Positions 1 to 10,638 of a DNA stretch of 64,000 nucleotides are shown here, piece by piece; the first letter of the stretch is position 1; every line of letters begins with the position of its first letter. Under the pieces are notes generated by a model, which was not told the DNA's origin, did no database searches, and was given only the letters and a program-made list of their open reading frames with translations. The stretch spans positions 26,112,314 through 26,176,313 of the forward strand of contig CM046001.1 of assembly GCA_025175895.1 (NCBI GenBank), read 5' to 3'. Source of the stretch: Wurfbainia villosa (taxonomy: Eukaryota; Streptophyta; Magnoliopsida; Zingiberales; Zingiberaceae). A program made the translations under genes and the position numbers.

Positions 1-738
1 CAAACCACCCTTCATTCCTCTAGGATAGCCAACGAACATGCTCACTTCTATACGAGGTTCCAACTTACCAGCATCTGTCTTCAGCACATGTGTTGGACTC
101 TCCCATATCCAAATATGTCTTAGACTAGGCTTTCGCCGAGTCCACAATTCTGTGGGAGTAGAAGGCACTGATTTAGATGGTACCAAGTTCAAAATATACA
201 CTGTCGTATCTAGAGCATATCCCCAGAACGAATCTGGCAACTCAGAATAACTCATCATGGATCTAACCATCTCCATAAGAGTCCTATTCCTTCGCTCTGC
301 TAAACCATTCAGCTGGGGTGTGCCAGGTGTAGACAATTGGAATTGAATCCCAGCCTCTAATATGTAATTCCTAAACTCTCCCAAGAGGTACTCACCACCA
401 CGATCAGATTGTAGTGTCTTGATACTTTTACCCTGACGTTTCTCCACATCAGCCTTGAATTCTTTGAACTTGTCAAAGCATTCAGACTTGCGGCGAATCA
501 AGTAAATGTATCCATACCTTGAATAATTGTCTATAAAAGAGACAAAATATTCAAAGCCACCTCTTTCCTGGATAGACATAGGACCACACAAATCAGAATG
601 AACCAATTCTAACACATCTTTGGCTCTATACCCCTTGGCCTTAAAAGGCCTCTTGGTCATTTTACCCTCCAAGCAAAATTCGCAGGTTGGGAAATCTTCC
701 ACCACTAATGAACCCAGAGGTCCATCAGTTATCAACAT
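1..738 (-). pseudogene. Copia integrase core, frame open to the window edge (element G)
   Basis: Translating from 738 down to 1 gives an unbroken frame of about 246 codons. It holds the end of the pre-integrase zinc region (CEFC, then the LEGK motif) and the retroviral-type integrase core. The three catalytic acidic residues are visible as HSD, QSDRGGEY and GLAERRNRT, the usual D,D,E arrangement that joins element DNA to the target. It ends with the FVGYPRG motif typical of the copia integrase tail. The frame is shifted relative to the upstream piece at 755-1117 by small indels near 758-772, so the polyprotein as a whole is broken although this domain is not. The homologous segment in element E is heavily frameshifted. 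Confidence 0.85.
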
Positions 739-754
739 TTGAATTCTGCTTAGG

Positions 755-1117
755 TTAATAAGACCTTAGCCTTAGATGCCAAAGATATGTTTGTTTCATC
801 TTCGAAGGTTCTTTTCTCTTATTGGAATTAGAAGATGAGTTATTTTCTTCTATTTGCATCGTGGGAGCTTTTGGTTCGAGTGTATATAAATTTCCTACCA
901 ATGCACCAGAATAGATAATCTCCCTATTCCTTTTTATAACAACTCTATCATTAAAAGAAATAGAATATCCATCCATAAACAATTTAGAAACCGAAATTAA
1001 ATTCTTTCTAAATAAAGGTACATAAAGGTAATTTTTCAAAACCAAAACTTTATTCCTCTCAAAAGACAAATAAACATCTCCAACTACAACAGCCGCCACC
1101 TTTGTGACATCGCCCAA
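755..1117 (-). pseudogene. Copia protease end and GAG-pre-integrase segment (element G)
   Basis: The 120-codon frame carries the marker stretch LYVPLFRKNLISVSKL, found between the aspartic protease and integrase of copia polyproteins, and ends with WHLRL, where the pre-integrase zinc site (HLRLGH) should follow. A small indel at about 758-772 destroys that site and shifts the frame into the integrase at 1-738. The protease active site lies just upstream (1118-1250) but is not in a clean frame here. Element E (52336-52746) retains the same protein with the site intact. Confidence 0.85.
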
Positions 1118-1251
1118 GTAAACGGTAATCTCTACCTCAGCCAGTCGTCTGGTTTTCTAGAACCCTTGTAAAGTATTGTAGACATGATCAGTGGCTCCCA
1201 TATCTACACACCAAGTGCCGGTAGATAACACCGCTAAATATGTTTTCATGA

Positions 1252-1737
1252 CTAGACCAAAGGATATACCTTTGTTCTGCTTTCAGTGAAGCACTTGCCT
1301 TTCAGCTTCTTCACTCGTCCCTGAGATCCTCCCACCACCTTTGCTCCACCTTGTTTCTTCTTCTTCTTGCCTTTCGGCTTAGAAGTAGAAACCTTCTGGG
1401 CAACCATGGCCTGAACCTTAGTAAGCCCTTCTACCGCCTGGAGTTCTGTCAGAAGCTCCGCCAATAAATACAACCTCTTATTCATATTGTAATTCAGGAA
1501 AAACTACTCAAAACTCCTAGGTAAAGACTGGAGAATGATATCGACCTGGGTTTCCCCATCGATCTCAGCTCCAAGGACTTCCAGCTCATTCGCAGGTTTA
1601 GGAGGACACTCTTAGAAGAGTATATACTTGTACTCCTTGGCAGTCAAGACAATATCTAGATTCCTTTTCCAATCAACATAATTAGGTCCAGTAAGTTTAT
1701 TCTCTTTTAGTATCACAACAAGTGGATTGAAAGTCAT
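1252..1737 (-). pseudogene. Copia gag remnant with internal deletion (element G)
   Basis: Reading starts at the minus-strand ATG at 1737 (MTFNPL...). It runs through a copia gag (LTGPNYVDWKRNLD, later NELEVLGAEIDG, then LQSLPRSFE and NMNKRLY), with stops near 1614 and 1503. Compared with element E, roughly 200 bp of central gag are missing at about 1611, joining the ECPP segment directly to NELEVLG. The lysine-rich SKPKGKKKKK run before the zinc knuckle is present, but the knuckle itself is lost after KGKCF. Capsid function is therefore gone. Confidence 0.8.
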
Positions 1738-2775
1738 TTTTGAAAAACCTAAGAATCACATAGATCAAAACATTAGATTTTAAAAAATTATTGATTCCTC
1801 AAACAATAAAATTTTAAAATCAACCAACACCTCAAAACACCGAGAATGTCGTATGCCACGATAGTGTGGACGTATACGAATTCTACATTTGTAAGAGGAG
1901 GTTTTACCCATTAATTTTACTATCTTGTCAACCTATCTTTTTGACAAATAAAATTAATAGTTGGTTCCTCTTCGGCCTTACAAATAAAAGAAGTGACTCC
2001 GATGGGGAGGATACTCTTATTTGCATCTAAGTGTTCACCATTACTTGGTACTAAGGCAATTATCTCAGGTTATGTGCCTTCCGATGGGGAAGTACACATG
2101 CTCCTTAATAATTCCCTATAACCATATTTGACCCTGTGATCCGCAAACAAACTCATCCGAAAGGGAGGAAGGCACTCAGAGCTGACGCGCAAGTTTGTTT
2201 CCATCACATGTCAAATCATAATGGAGGTCGTGGGAATTTATAAAAATATCCCTCTCCCACTTAGTAATATAAAATTGAGGAATTTTCTAGCCTACGACAT
2301 GCATATCAAACAATAAGCAATAAATATGAAAAAGAAATATTTTCTAACTATTATGACTTTTGTCTCCAATATGCCTCCTGTCGTATCGCCATCTCGTCCG
2401 CTCCTCCCTACTCCATGTACAAGTCATCCGAAGATCCGAGCCGAGAATAACTATTTTAATTTACATCCATCGATCCTATACTCCACGAAGGAGTGTACAT
2501 GAAATCTAGATCGAAAGTAAACTAAAATAAATGAGTGGCTAAACAATGTCGTACTTAATTACAAAAATTAAATACTAGCCTCGTCAACCCTGAGGATTCA
2601 AATAATATACAATTACACACATACAATCACATACACACATATGACCATAATAGTTGGATCCTATGCCTGCAACAAAAAAGTTAACCTACGCACATCCTAC
2701 TATTATCCGGAACATACAACATATGAAAAGTGCATAAAAGTAACCGAATCCTAAACACACAAAATCGGAAACTGT
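1738..2775 (-). other. Untranslated leader of copia element G
   Basis: About 1.04 kb lie between primer site and gag start, without a supportable gene. The counterpart in E is 53566-54591 and aligns over its length, including the pyrimidine/purine stretches and the ATTAATTTTA repeats. A long leader is usual for Angela-like elements and presumably carries the packaging signal (inference). Confidence 0.7.
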
Positions 2776-2788
2776 GGCTCTGATACCA
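2776..2788 (-). promoter_or_regulatory. Primer binding site, tRNA-iMet (element G)
   Basis: Read on the minus strand it is TGGTATCAGAGCC, complementary to the 3' end of initiator tRNA-Met, two bases from the LTR edge at 2791. In element E the same site is degenerate. Confidence 0.85.
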
Positions 2789-2790
2789 CT

Positions 2791-4741
2791 TGAAGGGAAG
2801 AAACTTCGCTTTCTACTTCAACTCGGTTGCTTGTTCATGGCGATGTCGTCTTCGTCCCCGGATTAAAAAAAATTAATCCAAGACAATTAGGGATTACCCA
2901 AGCTACCATTTCATTGTCGTACTATTCGATTAGAGTAGTCACTTGAACAAACTTGTTGTTCAAGCAACCAACCTCTATTCTACGAGTAGCCGCGGAATAG
3001 ACGATGTACGGATCGCCAGTTTTTGTGTTTGTATTCGGGGTCCAAGTAAATTAGCCACATGCAAAATACATACATCATACAAAGAAACTAAAGGAAACCA
3101 AAACAAGAATATACCTCTTGTTTACCTCAAGGTCTTCTATTGTATGTCCTTCCTCCTTTTGGACGTCGTGTGGGCGACGATCTTCCAAAAGTCGAAGCCT
3201 CCTAGATAACATTCTTTCCTTCCTTGCTCGCTCTGAACAAAGGAAAGAATAAAACAAAACTCTTCTCCAATCTAGAACCGGCCACCAAGCCACCTTGCTT
3301 GGTGGTTGCCGCCGGCCAAGGAGATGAAGATAGAAGTGTAGGCGCCGGCCAAAAGCTCCAAGGGAAGAATCCCTACCTCTTACCGCCGGCCAAGGAAGAG
3401 GAGAAGAGGGTGGCGCCGTCGGCCAAAGGAGAAGATGGTGGTGTTGTTGCCGCCGGCCAAGAGGAGAAGCCAATCCTTGGTTACCGCTCAAGATGAGAAG
3501 CAAACCCTAGACACCTCCTAGTTGTCGGCCAACAAACCCTTGCCTCTCTTAGTTGCCGCCCAAGCCAAGGGAAGAAAAACACTAATCTCTCTTCCATCCC
3601 ATCCACGCCCAAGCCTTGGCCTCCTTTTATAGAGCTAGCCTTAAGCCTTCTTTTAATCTCCACCGTCGGATCCAGGGATTTAATCTCAATCGTCAGATCT
3701 TGGGATTTAATCTCAACCGTCGGATCTAGAGATTTAATCTCCACCGTCGGATCTAAAAATTTAATCTCCACCGTTGAATCTAGATATTTAATCTCCACCG
3801 TTAGATCTAGAGTTTCATTTTCCATAATCAGATCTAGGCTCCATGAGAGTTTTAATAGGCTACAATAGAGACCATGTGGAGGAGTTGGATCTTGGCCACC
3901 CAATGGATCAAGCTCACATAAAGTCTGATCCATTAATGATAATCCATTCCACTAGAGGATTATCATTGATCTACCTCACCAACCCCCATAAGTTAATATG
4001 GGCTCCATCTATTATTTGTACATATATCTCCCCATGTTTAAGATCTCGAATGTCTGTCGATTAATTAATTTACTGACAATTAATTAATCAACATCTAACT
4101 CCATGAGTAGTACCACTCAACCTTATTATCATGTTGGACCAAGTCCACCTGCAGGGTTTACATGATGAACCTTATGAGCTCCTCAAGGCGAAATTATCAT
4201 CCTAATATATAGGACACGTTTTCCTCCTATAATCAATGGCACACCATATAAATAATATCATTTCCCAACTTACTGAGCCTATCGATTTACTCTATAAATC
4301 TCATCCATTGGTAAATCAAAGAAATGAATACTAAGTATATGTGTCAGTTATTATATTGGGATTAAGAGCATGTACAACATAATATCTGAGGTCCGATTCA
4401 ATTATGTAGTCAGCAATAAATCGAATCACCTCTAAGTCGGTCATGCTCAATACACACAAAGTGTACTAGTGTCATTCTATGGTCAAGACAAACCAATACA
4501 AAATCACACTACAACCATTTCAATAGTTTGTCCATAACAATCTCGGTTGTGAGCCTTTACTTATACTTTACAAGGAACTGAGAACATGATCTCCCGTGTG
4601 ACACTACACACCATGTTATCTACAATGTAATGTATTAGACGATATGCATAACCATAAATATGCAAAGAATGATCATGTGATTCTTATTTCAAAATAAAGA
4701 TGTTCATACAAAAGATAGACTTTTCAGTATACATCCCAACA
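2791..4741 (-). repeat. 5' LTR of element G (Angela-like, about 1.95 kb)
   Basis: It begins with TG and ends with CA on either strand and aligns along its length to the two LTRs of element E. A GCCGGCC-rich block (about 3280-3480) and a 27-bp tandem array are characteristic. The open frames it contains (for example 3075-3503 and 3481-3933 on minus) are by-products of composition and of the array, not genes. Confidence 0.85.
3645..3830. repeat. 27-bp tandem array inside the Angela-like LTR
   Basis: Six to seven units built on TTTAATCTCCACCGTCGGAT occur here; the E LTRs carry only about three (48670-48750 and 55510-55590). Because 27 is a multiple of three, the array creates a spurious nine-residue protein repeat on the minus strand. 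Confidence 0.85.
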
Positions 4742-6066
4742 CTTATGTGGCCAACCCATGTTGGAATTTCCAACACCAAGCCCTATGCTTGGATTTTCCC
4801 AACACCAAGCCCCATGCTTGGACTTTTCACCACCAAGGCTACACACTTGGATTTACGTGGCCAACCCACGTTGGACTTCCCATGACAATCCTATGTCATA
4901 CATTTAGTCTAACATCAAAATACAGTTTGACGCTTGTAGACTTCTTGGATTAGCTCTTGAAGGTATAAAATGCAGCAACAATTCCCCTCCAAAATCTCCC
5001 CAAAAACTCTTGTTGAAATCCTCCCCAAGCTCCTAGTTTTATGCTTGTATCGGGTTGATTTTGCGGCCATCAGTTGACTGCTCGTGGCCTCTAGTCAACT
5101 GCTCTTGTAGCCGTTGTCTCACAATGGCCGAATTCACATTGGCAAAAACCCAATGGATAACCATCAGTCGACTGATCATACCCATCAGTCGACTAGTAAC
5201 CCAATCAGTCGAGTGCTCGGCGTAATCACTCGACTGGAAAGTGTTCTGTGCTCGAATTCGCAATCGAGATCGATCCATCATCACCGATCGATAGCATTGA
5301 TCATCGCCTCCTCGATAACCTGCTCACCAGTAACTGGGTCGAACATCGGTCGAGTCCAATCGACCTAGAGAAGTCGACTGGAACCTATACCAGTCGATCG
5401 ATGTCGATTAAAACCTCAAACACCAATTTGTTTGAGCATTCAACCATCAAGTAAACTCTCAAACACCACGTTTGAGCATCCAACACTCAGTCTTAGACAA
5501 ATGGCTTAGTCCACCTCATCATCTCATGGAGTTCCCCACCGAAGCTCTCTTCCCTCGGCCTACGTCCCTCGGATGGACCAAGAGTACGACTTCACAATGC
5601 CATCCTTCGCGTCTCTTGACCTAGAAGTCTTCTTCACTTGGGGCTCACTCCATTCTCTCCCCATCCAGTGGTCCCTCGGATGCACCAAGTGCACGGCTTC
5701 GCAATGCCATCCTTCATCGACTCAAGGACACCGAGCCTAGTGAACTTGCCAAGTCCTCAAGACTTCCCACACCAAGCCTCATGCTTTGATTTTCCATGCC
5801 AAGCCCCATGCTTGGACTTTCACCGCCAAGGCTTCACACTTGGACTTACGTGGCCAACCCATGTTGGACTTTCCTACACCAAGCCCTATGCTTGGATTTT
5901 CCCAACACCAAGACCCATGCTTGGACTTTTCACCACCAAGGCTACACACTTGGATTTACGTGGCCAACCCATTTTAGACTTCCCATGACAATCCCATGTC
6001 ATACGTTTTGTCTAACATCAAAATACAGTTTGAGCCAAACTTGAGTGCGGGCCGATTGCACCAACA
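4742..6066 (-). repeat. Sirevirus-type LTR H, partial
   Basis: The right edge at 6066 is the LTR start when read on the minus strand (TGTTGGTGCAATCGGCCC), matching F at 60946. The body contains CAGTCGACTG palindromes (5080-5400) and a TATA-like stretch (about 4970). The segments 4742-4930 and 5846-6030 are near-duplicates of each other, so the LTR carries an internal duplication or two LTRs fused. Element G occupies its left side. Confidence 0.75.
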
Positions 6067-6382
6067 CACAACTCAATGCCACACAGTCGTGTGGAATCCA
6101 CACGGTCGACCGTGTGTGGCGCTGGGTTGGTGGTCGTGTGGAATCGACACGACCAGCTGTGTGCAGCCCAATTTCTCACGGTGAATGCCTCGTTTGGCTC
6201 CAAAAATGTGTCTTTTTACTTGTAAAATGTCGTCATGCACACAAAAGCACCAAGAGAAGATCTCCGAACTAGAAAATAGGAAACACATCCTAAAAAAGTG
6301 AATTATACATTAAACAAGAATAAAATGTAACGAGATGTGAGCGAAAACTACTCCTAAAACTCTATATGTTTTGCTCACATCA
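6067..6382 (-). repeat. Athila-type LTR fragment (5' end of the LTR)
   Basis: On the minus strand it starts TGATGTGAGCAAAACATATAG, the same start as both LTRs of element D (44869 and 60344), and carries the CACACGG/CCGTGTG palindromes of that family. It is cut at 6066 by Sirevirus LTR H and joins Tekay-like LTR sequence at 6383. Confidence 0.8.
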
Positions 6383-7459
6383 CACACACATGTATAGCTC
6401 ACCATCCCCTGAGCACCATATAACCATATGTATAATATGAAAATGGCATGTATGGTAATGTACAACTCTATGCAACAATCATATCTCATCCAAATGCAAC
6501 ATCTCATGATATATGTAGTATATATCACATGCATATATGAATGCCACCACACATGTCTATGCCACCGCACATGGCAATGCAGATGTAATATATATCATAT
6601 ACATATACACCACTACACATGGGTATACCACTACACATGACTATGCAGATACAATTGTATCATATGCATATATACCATCACACATGGCTACACCTCTGCA
6701 CATGGAAATGCAGATGTAATTTGTATTGTATGCATATACACCACCACACATGGGTACTCCACTGCCCATGGCAATGTAGATACAATTAGTTTCACATGCA
6801 TATATGCCATCACACATGGCTACACCACCGCACATGGCTATACTGATGCAATATGTATCGCGATACAGACACACCACCACACATGGCTCGCCATCACACA
6901 AAGCTACACTAATGCAATATGTATTCTATACATATACGCCACCGCACATAGCTAAGCCACCACACATGGCAATACATCAGAATCCTATATCATTACATAT
7001 ATGCCACCGCACATGGCTATACATCAGCAACAAAATAATCAAGTATGCAATCATAATCATCACACACACTAGTGGTATAACATGACGACCCAAACCATAA
7101 CATTAACCATGCTAGGACCTCCAATTCTTAAACAAAACTCTATTGACAACACACTCAACCATACACAGACGACATGATTCACAATTGATACACAATGCAA
7201 AGTAATATTATACGACCATCAACTCCACATCTAGATCCATCACCTACCACCAGTAATACAACATGTTAACCCAAACCAAAACTACAATTGTACTCCGCCA
7301 CATGCACTTACACAACATCTATAAATCAACATATATAGAATCTTTAACCAACAATAGTGATGTAACGAGACTATGTAGATATTGAACAGAGCATCTCAAA
7401 GTTCAATGGCTAAGTATCAAGCACAAGAATAAAGAAGAGTGGAGTCAAGGTAATGATAC
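6383..7459 (-). repeat. Tekay/Del-like LTR fragment, left half
   Basis: It aligns without large gaps to 25228-26307 of the complete LTR of element O. It ends at 7455-7459 GATAC, where composite I is inserted; the sequence resumes at 15005. Confidence 0.8.
6540..6980. repeat. 66-bp minisatellite within the Tekay-like LTR
   Basis: Successive unit starts fall at 6582, 6648, 6713, 6779, 6845 and 6911. Each unit contains two CACACATGG cores followed by GATGCAATATGTATC-like sequence. A second array of the same unit is at 25370-25830. As 66 is 22 codons, both strands stay open by chance of phase. Confidence 0.9.
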
Positions 7460-8270
7460 TGTTGGTGCAGTGGGCACCAAAGTCGAACCGGTATTTTGAT
7501 TATGGCAAAAGGCTCAATAGTTAAGGGTATATTTGTTATCTTACGAGCTCAATTAAGTGTGCAGAAATGCTAAAGTTGAGCGGAAGGTCTGCGACACCCG
7601 GTGGGAACCGAGGTGGTCGGGCAACGCCAGAGGGACTTCGGAGGAAGCCGAGGTACTCGGGTGAAGACCGGAAGCGAGGCTACAAGGTAAGCTCGTGTGA
7701 AAGCGAAGCAAGGTCGTTAAGCGTAGATCCGACCCAATACCTCCAATGGAAGGTCTAGGTCGAGATCAGATGGTTAGAACCATCGTACTTTATATTTTAA
7801 GCTAACTTGTATCGAGCCCAAAACCCTTTGACTACAATAACTGCTAGTCAAGTTCCAAATTTCGAGAAGAGCTCGAATTTCAAGGGGGTGAATTTGGACT
7901 TGACTCGTGTTTTGGTACAAAGGGTGATGTGGCATCAAGGTGGACATCCAAACCATCACCAAGCTTCCTTGTGGTGGACGCCCAAAATAAGGTGAGTTGG
8001 CACAAGATGGTTGGCTCCCATGATGTGGCACAAGTTGAATGGCTCCAACAAGTTGGCGCCCAAGGAGGTTGGAGGTGGCACAAGGTGGTTGGATGAAACA
8101 CCTCATCCTCAAGTTGGCGCCCAAGGAGGTTGGAGGTGGCACAAGGTGGTTGGATGAAACACCTCATCCTTGAGTTGGCGCACAAGAAGGTTGGAGGTGG
8201 CACAAGGTGGTTGGATGAAACACCTCATCCTTGAGTTGGCGCACAAGAAGGTTGGAGGTGGCACAAGGTG
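7460..8270 (+). repeat. Truncated 5' LTR of composite I
   Basis: It matches 13206-14023 closely, including the lead-in TGTTGGTGCAGTGGGCACC, and stops within the fourth unit of the 61-bp array. The last third of the LTR and the primer site are missing. Confidence 0.85.
8052..8270. repeat. 61-bp tandem array in LTR (left copy)
   Basis: Units start at 8052, 8113, 8174 and 8235 (GTTGGCGCCCAAGGAGG...). They are nearly identical and directly repeated with no spacer. The right LTR carries a matching array at 13780-14030. Confidence 0.9.
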
Positions 8271-8693
8271 AGGTTCTTCCTATGTGTTATTGTGAGATGA
8301 CTATCAATTTTACTTGATTAATTTTAATGAATTTAAATTAACCAACATTAGGTTAGATTCGGATTTAGTCTAAGCTCATCAAGTAATCTTTTCAAGAGAT
8401 TAGCTTCCAGGTCGTGGCGAGGCACAGAGGCCTTCTTTGATCGGAACAACGACCACTTCCTTAGACAAAGCTAATTTCAAGAAATTGATAACTCGACTTA
8501 CTTGAGACTACGTCTTGGTCTAACTAGTTATTTTTGAAAAGAGGCTCCCCGAGGCTCAATCTTTTCGTAGGATTTTAGTTGGTTTATTTTTGAAAAGAGG
8601 CTCCCCGAGGCTCAATCTTTTCGCAGGATTTTAGTTGGTTATGAGTCCTATCTAACCATTCTAAAAATAAAGGAAAAACTAAGCATGCAATTT
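8271..8693 (-). other. Non-coding spacer downstream of inverted gag
   Basis: There is no frame of substance. It corresponds to the gag-to-RT spacer of element A (36605-37298): both carry the TCATCTCACA and GGCGAGGCA-type segments. A 49-bp stretch is directly duplicated (about 8530-8578 and 8586-8634). Confidence 0.6.
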
Positions 8694-10308
8694 CTAAGAC
8701 TTAACAAAAATACATTTTGTATTGGCTCCCCCTGGACCATTGAATCGAGTGGGTCTATTCACATAGTGAATTTGGTCCTTGGGAACCCAATACATGTTAG
8801 ATCCTAAAGTTGAAATCAAAGTGGTCTTAGGGACCCATGCTTGGACATTTTTCTTATGTTGGTTTACTATAGACATATATTACTTATTGGTTGTATTTGA
8901 GTTAAACCCGAGTCCGGCCTTGTTGTACACGGCCCTTTGTGATCCAAGTAAGAGGTCAAGTCCCTTGGATCCCAAAGTGAACCTTTCCAACGTGTTCCTA
9001 AGGTCTTCGACTTGTGTTTTCAAAAGCGAGTTCTCAACTTCAAGCTTTTCAACTTGAGTTGAGTCCTCCTCTTGAATACGAGTAGTCGAAGAGGTTAGGG
9101 AGACCTCATGTTTGAGAAGGTTAACCTCCTCAATTAGGGTCTCGACCTTGGACTCGGACTTAGCTAGTTTCTTATTTAAAAATTTAATTGCACCATACAA
9201 AGTATTAAGTAACGACCGACTTACCCTTAATGATTCTTTTGAACCGGATACGGATCCGTGGCTTGTCTTGAATGGAAGCTCATCATCGGATTCGGACTCG
9301 GACTCTTCTTCGGTTTCGGAGTCGTGCTCGGTCGGCTTGGCCATTAGAGCTTGGATATCATCTTCTTCCTCCGACAACTCCTCCCAAGTAGCGTTTAGCG
9401 CTTTCTTGGTCTTTGATGCGTTATTCTTTAGCTTTGGGCACTCGGACTTGATGTGACCGAACCTGTTGCACTCATAGCATCTAAAATTAGAAGTATTTGA
9501 ATTAGGTTTAGGCTTACCTTGAGTTGTTGGTCGTTTTCGTCTCTTGATCATCTTCCGAACTAGATTGACTAGTTCGGATTCTATTTCGAAGTCTACTTCC
9601 GATTCGGACTCGTCTTCTTCCTTCGGGGTGGCTTGCTTGGGCTTCTTCTTCTTGGAACTCCGCAACTAACGCAATACTCTTCTCGGCCCGGACCACGTTA
9701 GTTTGCTCATGTAATTCAAGTTCAAAACAATTCGTCTAACCTAATTTTAGAAAGGTCCTTGGAGACCTTGTAGGCATCGACCATGGATGCCTACAAGGTG
9801 GTCCTAGGAAACGAGTTAAGAGAATACCTGATAAGGTCGCGATTCTCGACCTTTTGTCCGATGGCATGGAGTTGGTTGACGATGTCTTGGATACGAGCAT
9901 GTAGTTGAGTTGCGGTCTCGTTTTCCTGCATTTTCAAGTTATACAATTTATTTAAAAGTAAATCTCTTTTACATACCTTCGTGTCGCTTGCCTTCGTAGT
10001 TCCACTAGCTTGGTCCATAAGTCCTTTGCACTAATGAAGGGGCCGACGGTTGAGCTCTTCCTTGGACAACCCACATTGCAAGATTTGAGTTGCCTTGGCA
10101 TCGGCTTCTACTTGTTTTTCATGGAATTTGACCATTGATCGTAACCCAAAGATTCACCATCTTCATTAATAGGAAGTGTGAAACCGGTTTGGATTACGAT
10201 CCACATCTCGATTTGGGTTTTAAGAAAGCATTCCATCCGACCCTTCCAATAATGAAAGTCATTACCGCTGTAAAGCGGGTCGGTGCTAAACCCTTCGAGA
10301 TGGGCCAT
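8694..10308 (-). pseudogene. Sirevirus gag, inverted relative to the rest of composite I
   Basis: Reading leftwards from the minus-strand ATG at 10308, the frame opens MAHLEGFSTDPLY with the gag N-terminal YWKGRMECFLKTQ region. It continues in another frame at 10018-9791 (retrotransposon gag helical region, KLYNLKMQENETATQLHARI). It then runs through a long frame at 9665-8880 with zinc knuckle CYECNRFGHIKSEC, acidic serine-rich tracts and a leucine-heptad stretch suited to a coiled coil. It closes with the YWVPK motif that normally precedes protease/integrase. Stops near 10105 and frameshifts near 10030 and 9700 make it inactive. The protein would package element RNA. Its orientation is opposite to the RT at 10639-12393 and to the flanking LTRs. 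Confidence 0.85.
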
Positions 10309-10638
10309 TTAAAAACAAGAAGAAGAACGACGAAAAGAATCTTGCAAAACACACACGGAAAGAATATTCCAAGACTTTCGTCTTGGATTAGTAGTGCGGG
10401 AAGTAAAAAAAGATATATAAAATGTAACTTGCAAAAAGAAATAAACAATCAAATGCGAATGTCGTTGAAGTTCCGGAGGACAACCTTACTCGGGATCTAA
10501 CCCGAAGGACAACCTTATCCGGATCCTAAAGCCTCTAATGCAATTCTATATGTAGGAGAAGATAAGCAAGTGAAATAATTATACGAAAACAGAAATAAAT
10601 AAATAAAAAATCTGTAAAAAAAGAAAAACAAAGCTAGA

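Larger units (their letters stand above)
1..4741 (-). mobile_element. Ty1/copia element G (Angela/Tork-like), 5' part, cut by window edge
   Basis: Read on the minus strand the order is 5' LTR (2791-4741), primer site, leader, gag, protease/pre-integrase, integrase, running out of the window at base 1. The same family occurs complete as element E at 47783-56523; LTR, leader and coding parts align piece by piece. The element ends at 4741 inside a Sirevirus LTR whose sequence continues at 4742. The left half (RT, RNase H, 3' LTR) lies outside, so the target duplication cannot be read. Confidence 0.9.

Noticed and set aside
3481..3933. 150-codon minus frame with a nine-residue repeat
   Set aside because: It is produced by the 27-bp array in the Angela-like LTR, and the repeat number varies between LTR copies.
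10135..10500. 121-codon plus frame
   Set aside because: It is antisense to the gag start on the minus strand, which has clear gag motifs.
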